Source: Gemmatimonadales bacterium
Lineage (GTDB): Bacteria; Gemmatimonadota; Gemmatimonadetes; Palauibacterales; Palauibacteraceae
Assembly: GCA_009840115.1 (NCBI GenBank)
Contig: VXOJ01000067.1
Coordinates: 1-64,000 of the forward strand
DNA: 64,000 nucleotides
Direction of reading: 5' to 3'
Positions 8,637-19,757 of this stretch are shown piece after piece. The notes beneath the pieces were generated by a model. It saw only the letters and a list, made by a program, of their open reading frames with translations. It was not told the DNA's origin and did no database searches. Both the position numbers and the translations under genes were made by a program. The stretch's first letter is position 1. The number at the start of each line of letters is the position of its first letter.

Positions 8637-10431
8637 GCTGAGCCGCTCCGGGCCGCCCGACATGAGTGTCGTCCCCAACCTGGACCTACGGCCCGATCAT
8701 TGGGCCATCGTCCGCGATGCACTGCGCCGACACGTTCCGGACCGCGAGGTGCTCGCGTTCGGGTCGCGCGCGACGTGGACCGCCAAGGACTACTCGGATC
8801 TCGATCTCGCAGTCATGGGCAATGAGCCGCTCTCGCTGCGCGCTTCGTCGGCTTTGGACGAAACCCTGGTCGAGTCGGACCTGCCGTTCAGAGTGGACAT
8901 CGTGGACTGGGCGAGGATCGACGAGAACTTCCGTGCCATAATCCGCTTCGATGCCGTGACCGTGCAGGCTCCGAGGTTGGGCGCTCCGACGCCGGCTCCG
9001 GTTCAAGGGGCGCCGCTATCGCAAAGAGACTCTGGTGCGACAGAGGAATGGGTTTCGATCAGCCTTCGACACGCGTGCACCAAGATCGGTAGCGGAGCGA
9101 CACCGCGCGGCGGCAAGGATGTTTACCTACCGAACGGACGTTACGCGTTGATCCGAAGCCAGAACGTATTCAACGAGGGCTTCCGTCACGAGGGCCTCGC
9201 GTACATCGGTCAGCAACACGCCTCCCGACTTGCCGGAGTCGCGGTTCGGCGCAGCGACGTGCTCCTCAACATCACTGGAGATTCCGTCGCGCGCGCCTGC
9301 CAGATTGACCCACGCATCCTGCCAGCCCGCGTCAACCAGCATGTGGCTATCATCCGCCCCGATCCTGCAAGGCTCGATCCCGACTTCCTACGATACTTCC
9401 TGGTCGATCCCTCGATGCAGGCCAAGCTGTTGTCTTTGGCCGCGTCCGGAGGGACACGGAACGCCTTGACCAAGGCGATGATCGAGGCCATCGACGTGAA
9501 GGCACCGGCCGCAGTGCGCGAGCAGCGCGCCATCGCCCACGTCCTCGGCACGTTGGACGACAAGATCGAGTTGAACCGCCGGATGAACGAGACGCTGGAG
9601 TCGATGGCGCGGGCGCTGTTCAAGTCCTGGTTCGTCGATTTCGATCCGGTGCGGGCCAAGATGGAGGGCCGGGACATCGGACTACCGGACGACATCGCCG
9701 AACTGTTCCCCGACCGGATGGTGGATTCGGAGATGGGCGAGATACCGGCGGGGTGGGAGGTGTTCCGTCTCGACGAGCTATCCCGTCACCACAAGAGGTC
9801 CACCTCACCTTTCCGTTCTCCCGATTTGGAGTTCGAACACTTCAGCATCCCGGCATACGATGCGGGCCAGCAGCCCGCCGTCGAACCGGGGTTGGCCATC
9901 AGGAGCAACAAGACCGTGGTGCCGGACGACGCGGTTCTCCTCTCGAAACTCAACCCGAGAATCAGTCGGGTCTGGATGCCACCCGATTCGACGGGAAGGC
10001 CGCAGGTATGCTCGACCGAGTTTCTGACCTTCACACCGAAGCCCCCTGCCAACAGGAGCCTCCTCTTCGCGCTGTTTGCGGATCAGCACTTCCGTGCCCT
10101 GCTCAAGTCCATGGTGACCGGCACTTCCAAGAGCCATCAGCGCGTCCCACCGAAGGCTCTGAAGGCCCAAGAGGTCTTGGCCGGGTCGAAGAGATTGTTC
10201 ACAGTGTTCGGTGAAGCGACTGGCAGTATGCTAGACCGAATTCTCATGAATAGATCCGAATCTGCTACCCTCGCCGCGCTCCGTGACACGCTCCTTCCCA
10301 AGCTCATTTCGGGCGAGATCCGCGTACCGGCCTCAGATAAGGGACCGGCCTCTGTGACTGGCGCCCCCGAATCCCGTGCACACGGCGAAGCCGGCTCGTC
10401 TATCAGGCCCCGGACGGCGAGGTCGCGCTGA
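8629..10431 (+). CDS. hsdS: MNT nucleotidyltransferase domain fused to type I specificity subunit HsdS, 600 aa
   Basis: A two-part protein. Residues about 12-120 are a minimal nucleotidyltransferase (MNT) domain: the GS pair in LAFGSRAT (45-46), the DxD in YSDLDLAVMG (58 and 60), and the third Asp in FRVDIVDW. From about 135 on it is a normal HsdS. There is a first target-recognition domain (KIGSGATPRGG), then the conserved repeat region LDDKIELNRRMNETLESMARALFKSWFVDFDPV. A second recognition domain follows, and a closing repeat (LRDTLLPKLISGEIRVP). HsdS alone is usually 400-450 aa. The ATG at 8629 overlaps the HEPN gene; ATG 8662 is an alternative. The MNT part is expected to be the antitoxin for the HEPN protein, so antitoxin and DNA-recognition subunit are one polypeptide. 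Confidence 0.9.
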   Translation: MTELSRSGPPDMSVVPNLDLRPDHWAIVRDALRRHVPDREVLAFGSRATWTAKDYSDLDLAVMGNEPLSLRASSALDETLVESDLPFRVDIVDWARIDENFRAIIRFDAVTVQAPRLGAPTPAPVQGAPLSQRDSGATEEWVSISLRHACTKIGSGATPRGGKDVYLPNGRYALIRSQNVFNEGFRHEGLAYIGQQHASRLAGVAVRRSDVLLNITGDSVARACQIDPRILPARVNQHVAIIRPDPARLDPDFLRYFLVDPSMQAKLLSLAASGGTRNALTKAMIEAIDVKAPAAVREQRAIAHVLGTLDDKIELNRRMNETLESMARALFKSWFVDFDPVRAKMEGRDIGLPDDIAELFPDRMVDSEMGEIPAGWEVFRLDELSRHHKRSTSPFRSPDLEFEHFSIPAYDAGQQPAVEPGLAIRSNKTVVPDDAVLLSKLNPRISRVWMPPDSTGRPQVCSTEFLTFTPKPPANRSLLFALFADQHFRALLKSMVTGTSKSHQRVPPKALKAQEVLAGSKRLFTVFGEATGSMLDRILMNRSESATLAALRDTLLPKLISGEIRVPASDKGPASVTGAPESRAHGEAGSSIRPRTARSR

Positions 10432-10778
10432 TGGCACAGGAACGCACCAAGAACCTCTATGTGATTCGTCTTGGCGACTCCGAAGATGGCGAGTCCATCC
10501 TCGACCATAAGAAGTTCATGGCGAGGAACCCGCACTATCGGCGCGGTAGCGGGAAGCCATGCGTCTATGTGGGACAGACCGCCCTCGACCCTGAAGAACG
10601 CTTCCGTCAGCACAAGCGCGGCTACAAGGCATGCCGGCTCGCGAAAAAGTACGGGATGCACCTCATGAAGAAGAAGTACGAGCGACTGAATCCGGTTCCC
10701 GTGCCGGAGGCCTTGGAGAGGGAGAAAGCGCTCGCCCGCCACCTGCAACGAAGGGGCTACGCGGTGTGGTCGAACTGA
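10431..10778 (+). CDS. Small GIY-YIG-like protein in the restriction operon, 115 aa
   Basis: Likely a compact GIY-YIG superfamily protein. The first strand is NLYVIRLGD, the YIG-equivalent is [18 protein letters not shown] with the conserved Arg after it, and the end [19 protein letters not shown] matches small relatives with this layout. Between the two strands is an insertion of about 25 residues, and a late catalytic Glu is probable but not certain. Its ATG shares a base with the hsdS stop codon, and hsdR starts 19 bases after its stop, so it is expressed within the operon. It could be an accessory nuclease or a DNA-end or damage sensor. Such small proteins are often misannotated, so function stays open. 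Confidence 0.62.
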   Translation: MAQERTKNLYVIRLGDSEDGESILDHKKFMARNPHYRRGSGKPCVYVGQTALDPEERFRQHKRGYKACRLAKKYGMHLMKKKYERLNPVPVPEALEREKALARHLQRRGYAVWSN

Positions 10779-10797
10779 TGCTCCTCCCGCAGACCCC

Positions 10798-13929
<3,132 letters not shown>

Positions 13930-13949
13930 CTTCTCACGGCGAGAGGCAA

Positions 13950-14450
13950 ATGGAAAACGACATTGCGTTGATGGCATGGATCGAACAACGAGTGCTGGCG
14001 CTGGCCGGGCGGCAGGGGTCACTGCGCGAGAGTGCTCGCCAAATCGAAAGGGAGTACTCGCTGGAACCCGGGCACTTGGGAGACGGGCTTATCTGGCAGA
14101 CGCGGGTCATGTCTCTCATGTATATGCTGATCCTGCACCCGCGGGAGCATTGGGGGATGGAGGAAGGCGATCTGATCTACGCCGAGATCAGACAGAGATG
14201 GTCCCCAGACGGGGTGGAGGTCATTACTCCCGAGCGGCACCACGAGGACAGAGTCTACGGGTTCATTCACCGGCTACGAAACGCGATTGCTCATGCACAT
14301 GTCACGTTCCGAGGAGACGACATGGAGTTCTGGGATGTCTGGAACGGCAAGGAAGCTTATCGAGCGCGTCTCACCAGAAGTGAAGTCGAGAGGTTTCTGG
14401 GGACGGTCGGAGCCATCATGGCCAATAGGCGGAACTCGCCACGCCATTAG
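13950..14450 (+). CDS. HEPN-like protein with RNxxxH motif, 166 aa
   Basis: Mainly helical protein carrying IHRLRNAIAHAHV, which gives Arg110, Asn111 and His115 in the RNxxxH form typical of HEPN ribonucleases; it resembles the pEK499_p136-type HEPN group. The N-terminal half (VLALAGRQGSLRESARQIERE, MSLMYMLILHPREHWG) is helical too. The ATG at 13950 has AGAGG directly upstream; a GTG at 13914 overlapping hsdR is the alternative. It lies 20 bases after hsdR, so it may be the last gene of the operon and a second HEPN-type effector tied to the same restriction system. Family membership is probable; nuclease activity is inferred from the motif only. Confidence 0.65.
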   Translation: MENDIALMAWIEQRVLALAGRQGSLRESARQIEREYSLEPGHLGDGLIWQTRVMSLMYMLILHPREHWGMEEGDLIYAEIRQRWSPDGVEVITPERHHEDRVYGFIHRLRNAIAHAHVTFRGDDMEFWDVWNGKEAYRARLTRSEVERFLGTVGAIMANRRNSPRH

Positions 14451-14645
14451 CACACGTGCGTAGCGCCTACGAGTACCGAATTCGCCTGCCACTCGGCTCC
14501 GCGACGCCACAAATCTACTGCACGGATTCCCGCCATTCCGAATCGATTTTCCAGCTCTCGCGGCACGATCCAGCAAGGTCCAGCCCAACGACAGGAGTGG
14601 CAGATCGTGCAGTCCCAGTTAGACTTACATGATCTCCTGCCGTGA

Positions 14646-14867
14646 TGTTGGCCGTTGGCCGTCCGCCTACGCGCCAAGCTGGACGCTCTCTACTTCCACC
14701 TCTACGGCGTGACGGATCGGGACGACATCCGCTACGTTTGGTCTACCTTCCCCATCGTCGAACGCGACGAGAGGGCCGCATACGGGTCCTACCGCTCCCG
14801 CGACCTCTGCCTTGCGTGGACGAGCGCCCTCGTTGCGGGACAGCCAAACGTGGCGATCGACATGTGA
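14646..14867 (+). pseudogene. 3' remnant of an Eco57I-like restriction-modification methylase
   Basis: The translated piece contains [20 protein letters not shown], then [13 protein letters not shown] and [17 protein letters not shown]. This is the extreme C-terminal signature of large Eco57I-type N6-adenine methylases, which are usually above 900 residues. Only about 70 codons are left, and an in-frame stop lies at 14643-14645. The missing body is not found in the 200 bases upstream, where no methylase motif is visible. It is best read as the scar of a lost restriction-modification or related defence gene within the island. Confidence 0.65.
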
Positions 14868-14953
14868 CTATTCGTGGTTCCGATCAAATCTGACGGGGGC
14901 CATGGGCATCAGGGCAGAAGACTGCCACCAGCTTGCCAAGGGAGAAACCTGAC

Positions 14954-15127
14954 ATGATGACCGAGCGAGAAAGGCGACTCGTCCAAGACAAGGCATATGC
15001 CGCATATGGCAGACTGAACCGAGCCATTCAGACGCGAGACCCCGAGTCACGCAAGGAACTCTTGGAGGAACACGAGACGATGACCCAATACGTGCTGGCG
15101 GCCCTCGCTCAAGAGACGCTGAAGTGA
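14954..15127 (+). CDS. Small hypothetical protein, 57 aa
   Basis: Very short, highly charged and helical (TERERRLVQDKAYAAYGRLNRAI, then SRKELLEEHETMTQYVLAAL); it could form a short coiled coil. GGGAGAAA precedes the ATG pair at 14954 and 14957. No family is recognised. It follows the methylase remnant at the island's right edge. Small helical proteins like this are common island cargo; coding is plausible but rests on the ribosome site and amino-acid pattern only. Confidence 0.5.
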   Translation: MMTERERRLVQDKAYAAYGRLNRAIQTRDPESRKELLEEHETMTQYVLAALAQETLK

Positions 15128-15193
15128 TCAACTCGGCGTAGTCAGGTCGGTCGCTCATCTTCGGTCCGCGTGGCCCATCGCTGCGGCTGCCGA

Positions 15194-16225
15194 TCACCAA
15201 TGCCAGCGGCCAACGTAGGTACAGGGAGGTGAAGAGCGAGGCAGGGAATCCAGAGGTGTCCGCCGTCCGCCCGTCCAGTCAAGGCCAAGGAGAGCCAACA
15301 GAATCCGCTGTGTCGCGGCGGGAAAAGTGGTAGGGACGTAGGCGCTGTCGGACGTATAACATACTGATAATAAATAACTTACATGACACACTGGGGTAGC
15401 CGCCGTGTACTCCGGCCCCCATTCGGGAAGCGCGAAGTACAGGTCAAAGGTCGGTTTCCCGTACCAGCCGCCGTCGTACTCGCGGGCCCACCTCCGGGCG
15501 GCGAGCAGCTTGTCGACCGCGCCGGGGCCCGCGGGGGGCGGATAGGGCCGGAGCGCTTCGAGTTCGCGGATCGCGCTCGTGTCGTTCGCCGCGCGGACGC
15601 GCTCCATGAGCGTCGCGTACAGCTGGCGTTCGGCGTCGGGGCCCGCCGCCTGCCCGAGCCCGACGTAGGCGTGGAAGCGCTCGGGGTGCCGTTCGACGAG
15701 CCGGGGCCCGATCCGCGTCCCGTAGGAGTATCCGAGGACGACGAGCTTCTCGTGGCCGAGCCTCGCGAGCAGGTGTTCGACGACCGCCGACGCGTCGTCC
15801 ACGAGTTGCTCGAGGGTCATCGTCGGCCCCAGCCTGGCGGAATCCGCCGCGGAGAAGCTCTTGCCCACGCCCCGCCGGTCCCAGTTCACGACCGTGAAGA
15901 AGTCCTCCCACGGCTTCTGGTACGCCCAGCTCGCCCCCATCACCGGGCTGCCGGGGCCCCCGTGGAGCACGAGAAGGATCGGGTTGGCGCGGTTCAGCCC
16001 CCGGATCGACAGCCACTGGGTCGACCCGTTGACCTCGATGGGCTCGAGGACTTCGATCCCTTCGGGCGAGTGGATGCGGCGAAGGTCGGCCAGACGACCC
16101 GTGATCGAGTCCCTGGGGATGGCATCGGCGGCGGCGCTTCGGGCGGCGGCGCTCTGGGCGTCGGCGCCCACCGGCACGCCGAGCAAGGCGACCGCCACAA
16201 CCGCGATGGTCTTTGAATGGCGCAT
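15194..16225 (-). pseudogene. Alpha/beta hydrolase (prolyl aminopeptidase-like) truncated at its 3' end
   Basis: The 5' part is a normal secreted hydrolase: signal peptide MRHSKTIAVVAVALLG to ADAQ, oxyanion segment LVLHGGPGSP, NWDRRGVGKS, and nucleophile elbow LGYSYGT. Homology-like sequence ends near EWGPEYTAAT, at about 15395. After that the frame runs on into Cys-rich, family-unlike sequence to a stop at 15194. The last third, with the catalytic Asp and His and the lid, is missing. The switch falls in a short AT-rich patch (15355-15395). It appears to be the junction of the accessory island, whose insertion or deletion removed the 3' end. The start at 16225 gives a clean signal peptide. 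The product is very unlikely to be active. Confidence 0.7.
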
Positions 16226-16307
16226 GGAATGAATATTGTAGAGGGGACGCTGCGCCGACACGGGAAGTCTACCGATGAGGAGAGACGGAATGAGAGAAGG
16301 AGTCGCG

Positions 16308-17396
16308 ATGCGTTTTTCGGCGGTGACCACTCTGGGGCTCGCTGCGCTCCTCTTCGGCGTCCCGCCGCTCCCCGTAGCCGGGCAGTCGATCACGGTCGTT
16401 TCCTGGGGCGGCTCCTACGGCCGCGCCGTGAACGAGGGCGCCAACATTCCCTTCACCGAGGCGACCGGCATCCGTGTCGGCATGGAGGACTACAACGGCG
16501 GCCTGGCCCAGATCCGGGCCCAGGTGGACATCGGCAACATCCATTGGGACGTGGTCGACCTGGAGATCGCCGATGCCGTGCGCGGTTGCGACGAGGGGCT
16601 GCTCGAACTGATCGACATCGACGATCTGCCTCCCGGACCCGACGGCACTCCCGCGGCCGACGACTTTGCGGCCGAGACCCAGACCGAGTGCGGAGTGGGC
16701 AATCTGTACTGGTCGACCGTGTACGCGTACAACGCTGAGAACTTCGCGGGCGAAAAGCCCGCCACCATGGCCGATTTCTTCGACCTGGAGAGGTTCCCGG
16801 GCCGCCGCGGGATGCGGCGGGTACCGCAGGTGAACCTGGAGTTCGCGCTGATCGCCGATGGCGTGCCGCTCGACGAAGTGTACGCCACGCTGGGGACGCC
16901 GGAGGGCCTGGACCGGGCCTTTGCCAAGCTCGAAACGATCAAGGACGAGGTGGTCTGGTGGGAGGCGGGCGCCCAGCCGCCACAGATGCTGGCCGACGGG
17001 GAGGTGGTCATGAGCACGGCGTACAACGGCCGCATCTTCAATGCCCAGATCATGGAAGACCAACCGTTCGTGATCGTGTGGGACGGGCAGTTGCTGGACG
17101 TGGGCCAGATCGGGATCGTCGCGGGCACGCCGAGGCTGGAAGAGGCATTGAGATACGTGGCCTTCAAGACCAGCGCCGAGTCCCTGGCGCGGATCGCCCG
17201 CCGCATCTCCTATTCGCCGTCGCGCAGATCGGGCATGCCGCTGGTGACGACCCATGTGGTCGCGGGGGTCGAGATGGCGCCGCACCTGCCGGCCAGCCCG
17301 GGCAACGTGGATCGTGCGCTGCGCTACGACTGGGCGTTCTGGGTCGACTACCAGGACGAACTGAACGAGCGCTTCAGCGCCTGGCTGGCGCGCTAG
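16308..17396 (+). CDS. Polyamine/spermidine-type ABC substrate-binding protein, orphan
   Basis: Periplasmic binding protein of the PotD-like class. A signal peptide ends near VAGQS. The mature start ITVVSWGGSYGRAV is typical, followed by FTEATGIRVGMEDYNGGLAQIRAQ, DVVDLEI, YWSTVYAYNAENF, and MLADGEVVMSTAYNGR around the ligand cleft. The length of 362 aa is normal. ATG 16308 has AAGGAG about 7 bases upstream, better than the ATGs at 16275 and 16290. No permease or ATPase gene is adjacent. The gene diverges from the truncated hydrolase and converges with the TonB receptor. The ligand could be a polyamine, opine or another small cation; the sequence does not settle it. Confidence 0.87.
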   Translation: MRFSAVTTLGLAALLFGVPPLPVAGQSITVVSWGGSYGRAVNEGANIPFTEATGIRVGMEDYNGGLAQIRAQVDIGNIHWDVVDLEIADAVRGCDEGLLELIDIDDLPPGPDGTPAADDFAAETQTECGVGNLYWSTVYAYNAENFAGEKPATMADFFDLERFPGRRGMRRVPQVNLEFALIADGVPLDEVYATLGTPEGLDRAFAKLETIKDEVVWWEAGAQPPQMLADGEVVMSTAYNGRIFNAQIMEDQPFVIVWDGQLLDVGQIGIVAGTPRLEEALRYVAFKTSAESLARIARRISYSPSRRSGMPLVTTHVVAGVEMAPHLPASPGNVDRALRYDWAFWVDYQDELNERFSAWLAR

Positions 17397-17414
17397 CCGA
17401 GTCCTGCGCGGGCG

Positions 17415-19655
17415 TCAGAACACCACCCGGTAGACGACGCTCAGACTCCGCCCGGCTTCCGGCATGATCTCCTTCACCCGGGAGAGGTGGTTGCGGTACT
17501 CGGTGTTCGCGGCGTTGGCGAGGCCCACGGTCAGGACGTTCAGACGCCCGCCGAACGTGAACCGCACCCCGGCCGCGGCGTTGAAGACGGTGTATCCGCG
17601 CGTCGGCGTCTCGAATTCGCCGATCCGGTCCTGCTCGTCCGCCATCTCGGCCTCCGCGCGGACATACCACGACGGCCTCTCGTACTTCAAGGCCGCGTGA
17701 CCCTTGAGCGGCGGCACGAGCGGCAAGGGCCGGCCGGTCTCCTTAAGACTGCCTTTCACCGATGAGGCCACCCCCTCCAGCGCCAGGCCCCGCCCGGCGT
17801 CGACGTCCACGCCGACCTCGAAGCCGCTGAAAACGGCGTCGTTGCCCTGGAACTGATACACGGGGAGGCGCACGCGGCTCAGGCGGCCCGTGTCCTCCCC
17901 GTAGATGTGGTTCTCGATGTCGTTGTGGAAGCCGGTCACCTCGGCCCTCAGCCGGTCGGACTCGAAGCGGAGGAAGACATCCAGCCCGTGCCCGACCTCG
18001 CCCTCCAGAGACGGGTTTCCGACTTCGAAGACGTAGGCCGCCAGATGCGGCCCTTCCGAATAGAGTTCGGTGACGTCGGGTGTGCGAAACGCCCGCGCCA
18101 CGCTGGTGCCGAGCACCAGCCCGGAGGCGGACTTGTAGAGGACGCCCAACGACCCCGACAGGGCCTGGAACCTGCGCTCGCGAATCTCGCCGATGTCCGA
18201 CACCCGTTCTTCCCCCGGATCGACCCGGGTCCAGTCGTAGCGCAGCCCGGACTCGATCTGGATGGAGCCCAGGTTGATCTCCTCGAGCAGGTACAGGGCC
18301 GCCCTGACCCGGCGCGTGTCCGGCGTGAACAGGGATCCCCCGTATGCGAAGTCTTCCAGGGACGCGCGGCCGCCCATCGCACCCGCCGTAAACGGTCCCC
18401 ACCTCCCGTGCCGGCCCAGGACGTCCGCGCTCGTGCTCTGTTGATCGAAGAGCGTGCCCAGAATGTCCGCCGACTCGAGCTCGCGGTGCGTGTACCAGGT
18501 GTGCGTCGCGTCGAAGCGGAGGTTGCGGAAGGGCCCGACCCGTCGTTCGTCGACCACGGTCCGGAATTTCGCCGCAACCCGCTCCATTTCGATGCGCACC
18601 CCCTCCTGGTGCCCGCCCACAAAGCCACCGGGGATGCCGTAGTCGTTGCGGTAGCCGCGGAAGGACGCCCCGAGGCGGCCCCAATCGGCCACGAAGGCCG
18701 TCCCCGCACCCCCGCTCAGCAGTTCGCCGTCGGTGTTGAGTAGCGTGCCGATGGGGGTCTTCAAGTCGCCCGCCGTCCGTGCCGCCACCTCCACGCGCAG
18801 CGGCACGCGCTCCGCGATGGGGAACACGGTCGTCGCGCTGCCCGACAGCGAGCCGGTCGCGGTCTGCGTCTGCAGCGTCGCCGAGCCCGTCAGGCGGTGC
18901 GGCATGGACGACGGAATCTCATCGCGGATGACGTTGATGACCCCGCCCAGCGCGTTGCCCCCGTAGAGCAGCGCGCCCGGACCCCGCACCACCTCGATCC
19001 GCCGTGCGGACGATGGGTCGAGTGCGGTGGTGTGGTCCGCGCCCGAGGCGGAGGCATCGCCGACCGCCGTCCCGTCCTCGAGCATCAGTACCCGATCCCC
19101 GCTCAGTCCCCGGATCACCGGTTGTGCAACCGAGGGACCCATCCTGGTGGCGGCCAACCCCGGCATTGAAGCCAGCGTCCCGGCTACGGTCGCCGTCAGC
19201 TGGCGCTGCAGGTCGTCGCCCGCCATGACGCTGACCGGCCGGAGCGCCTCGGCCGCGGCGCGCTCGCTGATCGTGGCCGTCACCACCAACTCCCCCATCG
19301 CAATGGGAGACGGCGACAGCTCGATCACGACCTCTCCCGACTCCGCCACCGCCCGTCGCGCGCGCTCCGTCCCCACGACGACTTCCACGGTGTGTCCCCG
19401 GTACCCCAGGCGCTCGGCCCGAAGCGTGTACACGCCCTCGGCCATCCCGGTGAGGTAGAAGGTCCCGTCCGCGCGGGTCACCGCCCTCGTTTCCCTCCCG
19501 ACCACCGATACGCGCGCTCCCGCCAGGGGGAAACCGGTCCCCCCGTCGCGCACGCTGCCCTCGAACACGTACCGTCGCACCGACTCCTGCGCGTCGACGC
19601 GGGGAACGACGAGCGCGGGGGCCGCCGCCAGAATCAGGACAAGCGCTTTCCGCAT
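17415..19655 (-). CDS. TonB-dependent outer-membrane receptor, ZnuD/metal-type, 746 aa
   Basis: Outer-membrane gated channel. After the signal peptide (to about residue 22) comes a carboxypeptidase-regulatory-like beta-sandwich (VFEGSVRDGGTGFPLAGARV to LGYRGHTVEV). Then follows a plug domain (TLASMPGLAATRMG, PVIRGLSGDRVLMLEDG, RIEVVRGPGALLYGGNALGG) and a barrel of about 500 residues ending in VVYRVVF. The plug pattern with RGLSGDRVL resembles the ZnuD zinc or heme receptor group, but the ligand-binding His loop is not obvious, so the substrate is uncertain. GGAGAG lies upstream of the ATG. No exporter or binding protein with a clear link is in the same operon. Confidence 0.92.
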   Translation of the reverse strand: MRKALVLILAAAPALVVPRVDAQESVRRYVFEGSVRDGGTGFPLAGARVSVVGRETRAVTRADGTFYLTGMAEGVYTLRAERLGYRGHTVEVVVGTERARRAVAESGEVVIELSPSPIAMGELVVTATISERAAAEALRPVSVMAGDDLQRQLTATVAGTLASMPGLAATRMGPSVAQPVIRGLSGDRVLMLEDGTAVGDASASGADHTTALDPSSARRIEVVRGPGALLYGGNALGGVINVIRDEIPSSMPHRLTGSATLQTQTATGSLSGSATTVFPIAERVPLRVEVAARTAGDLKTPIGTLLNTDGELLSGGAGTAFVADWGRLGASFRGYRNDYGIPGGFVGGHQEGVRIEMERVAAKFRTVVDERRVGPFRNLRFDATHTWYTHRELESADILGTLFDQQSTSADVLGRHGRWGPFTAGAMGGRASLEDFAYGGSLFTPDTRRVRAALYLLEEINLGSIQIESGLRYDWTRVDPGEERVSDIGEIRERRFQALSGSLGVLYKSASGLVLGTSVARAFRTPDVTELYSEGPHLAAYVFEVGNPSLEGEVGHGLDVFLRFESDRLRAEVTGFHNDIENHIYGEDTGRLSRVRLPVYQFQGNDAVFSGFEVGVDVDAGRGLALEGVASSVKGSLKETGRPLPLVPPLKGHAALKYERPSWYVRAEAEMADEQDRIGEFETPTRGYTVFNAAAGVRFTFGGRLNVLTVGLANAANTEYRNHLSRVKEIMPEAGRSLSVVYRVVF

Positions 19656-19757
19656 GCGTTCTCTCCGGCAGATCGTGATTCAGCTCTTGGCCAGCTCGAC
19701 CGACATCCCCAAGCTGGATGGCAAACCCGGGAAATCAATGTCGAGGAGTAGGGTGCC

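Noticed and set aside
14447-14677. Minus-strand ORF between the HEPN-like gene and the methylase remnant
   Set aside because: Atypical composition and no ribosome site; the remnant on the plus strand explains part of the sequence better.
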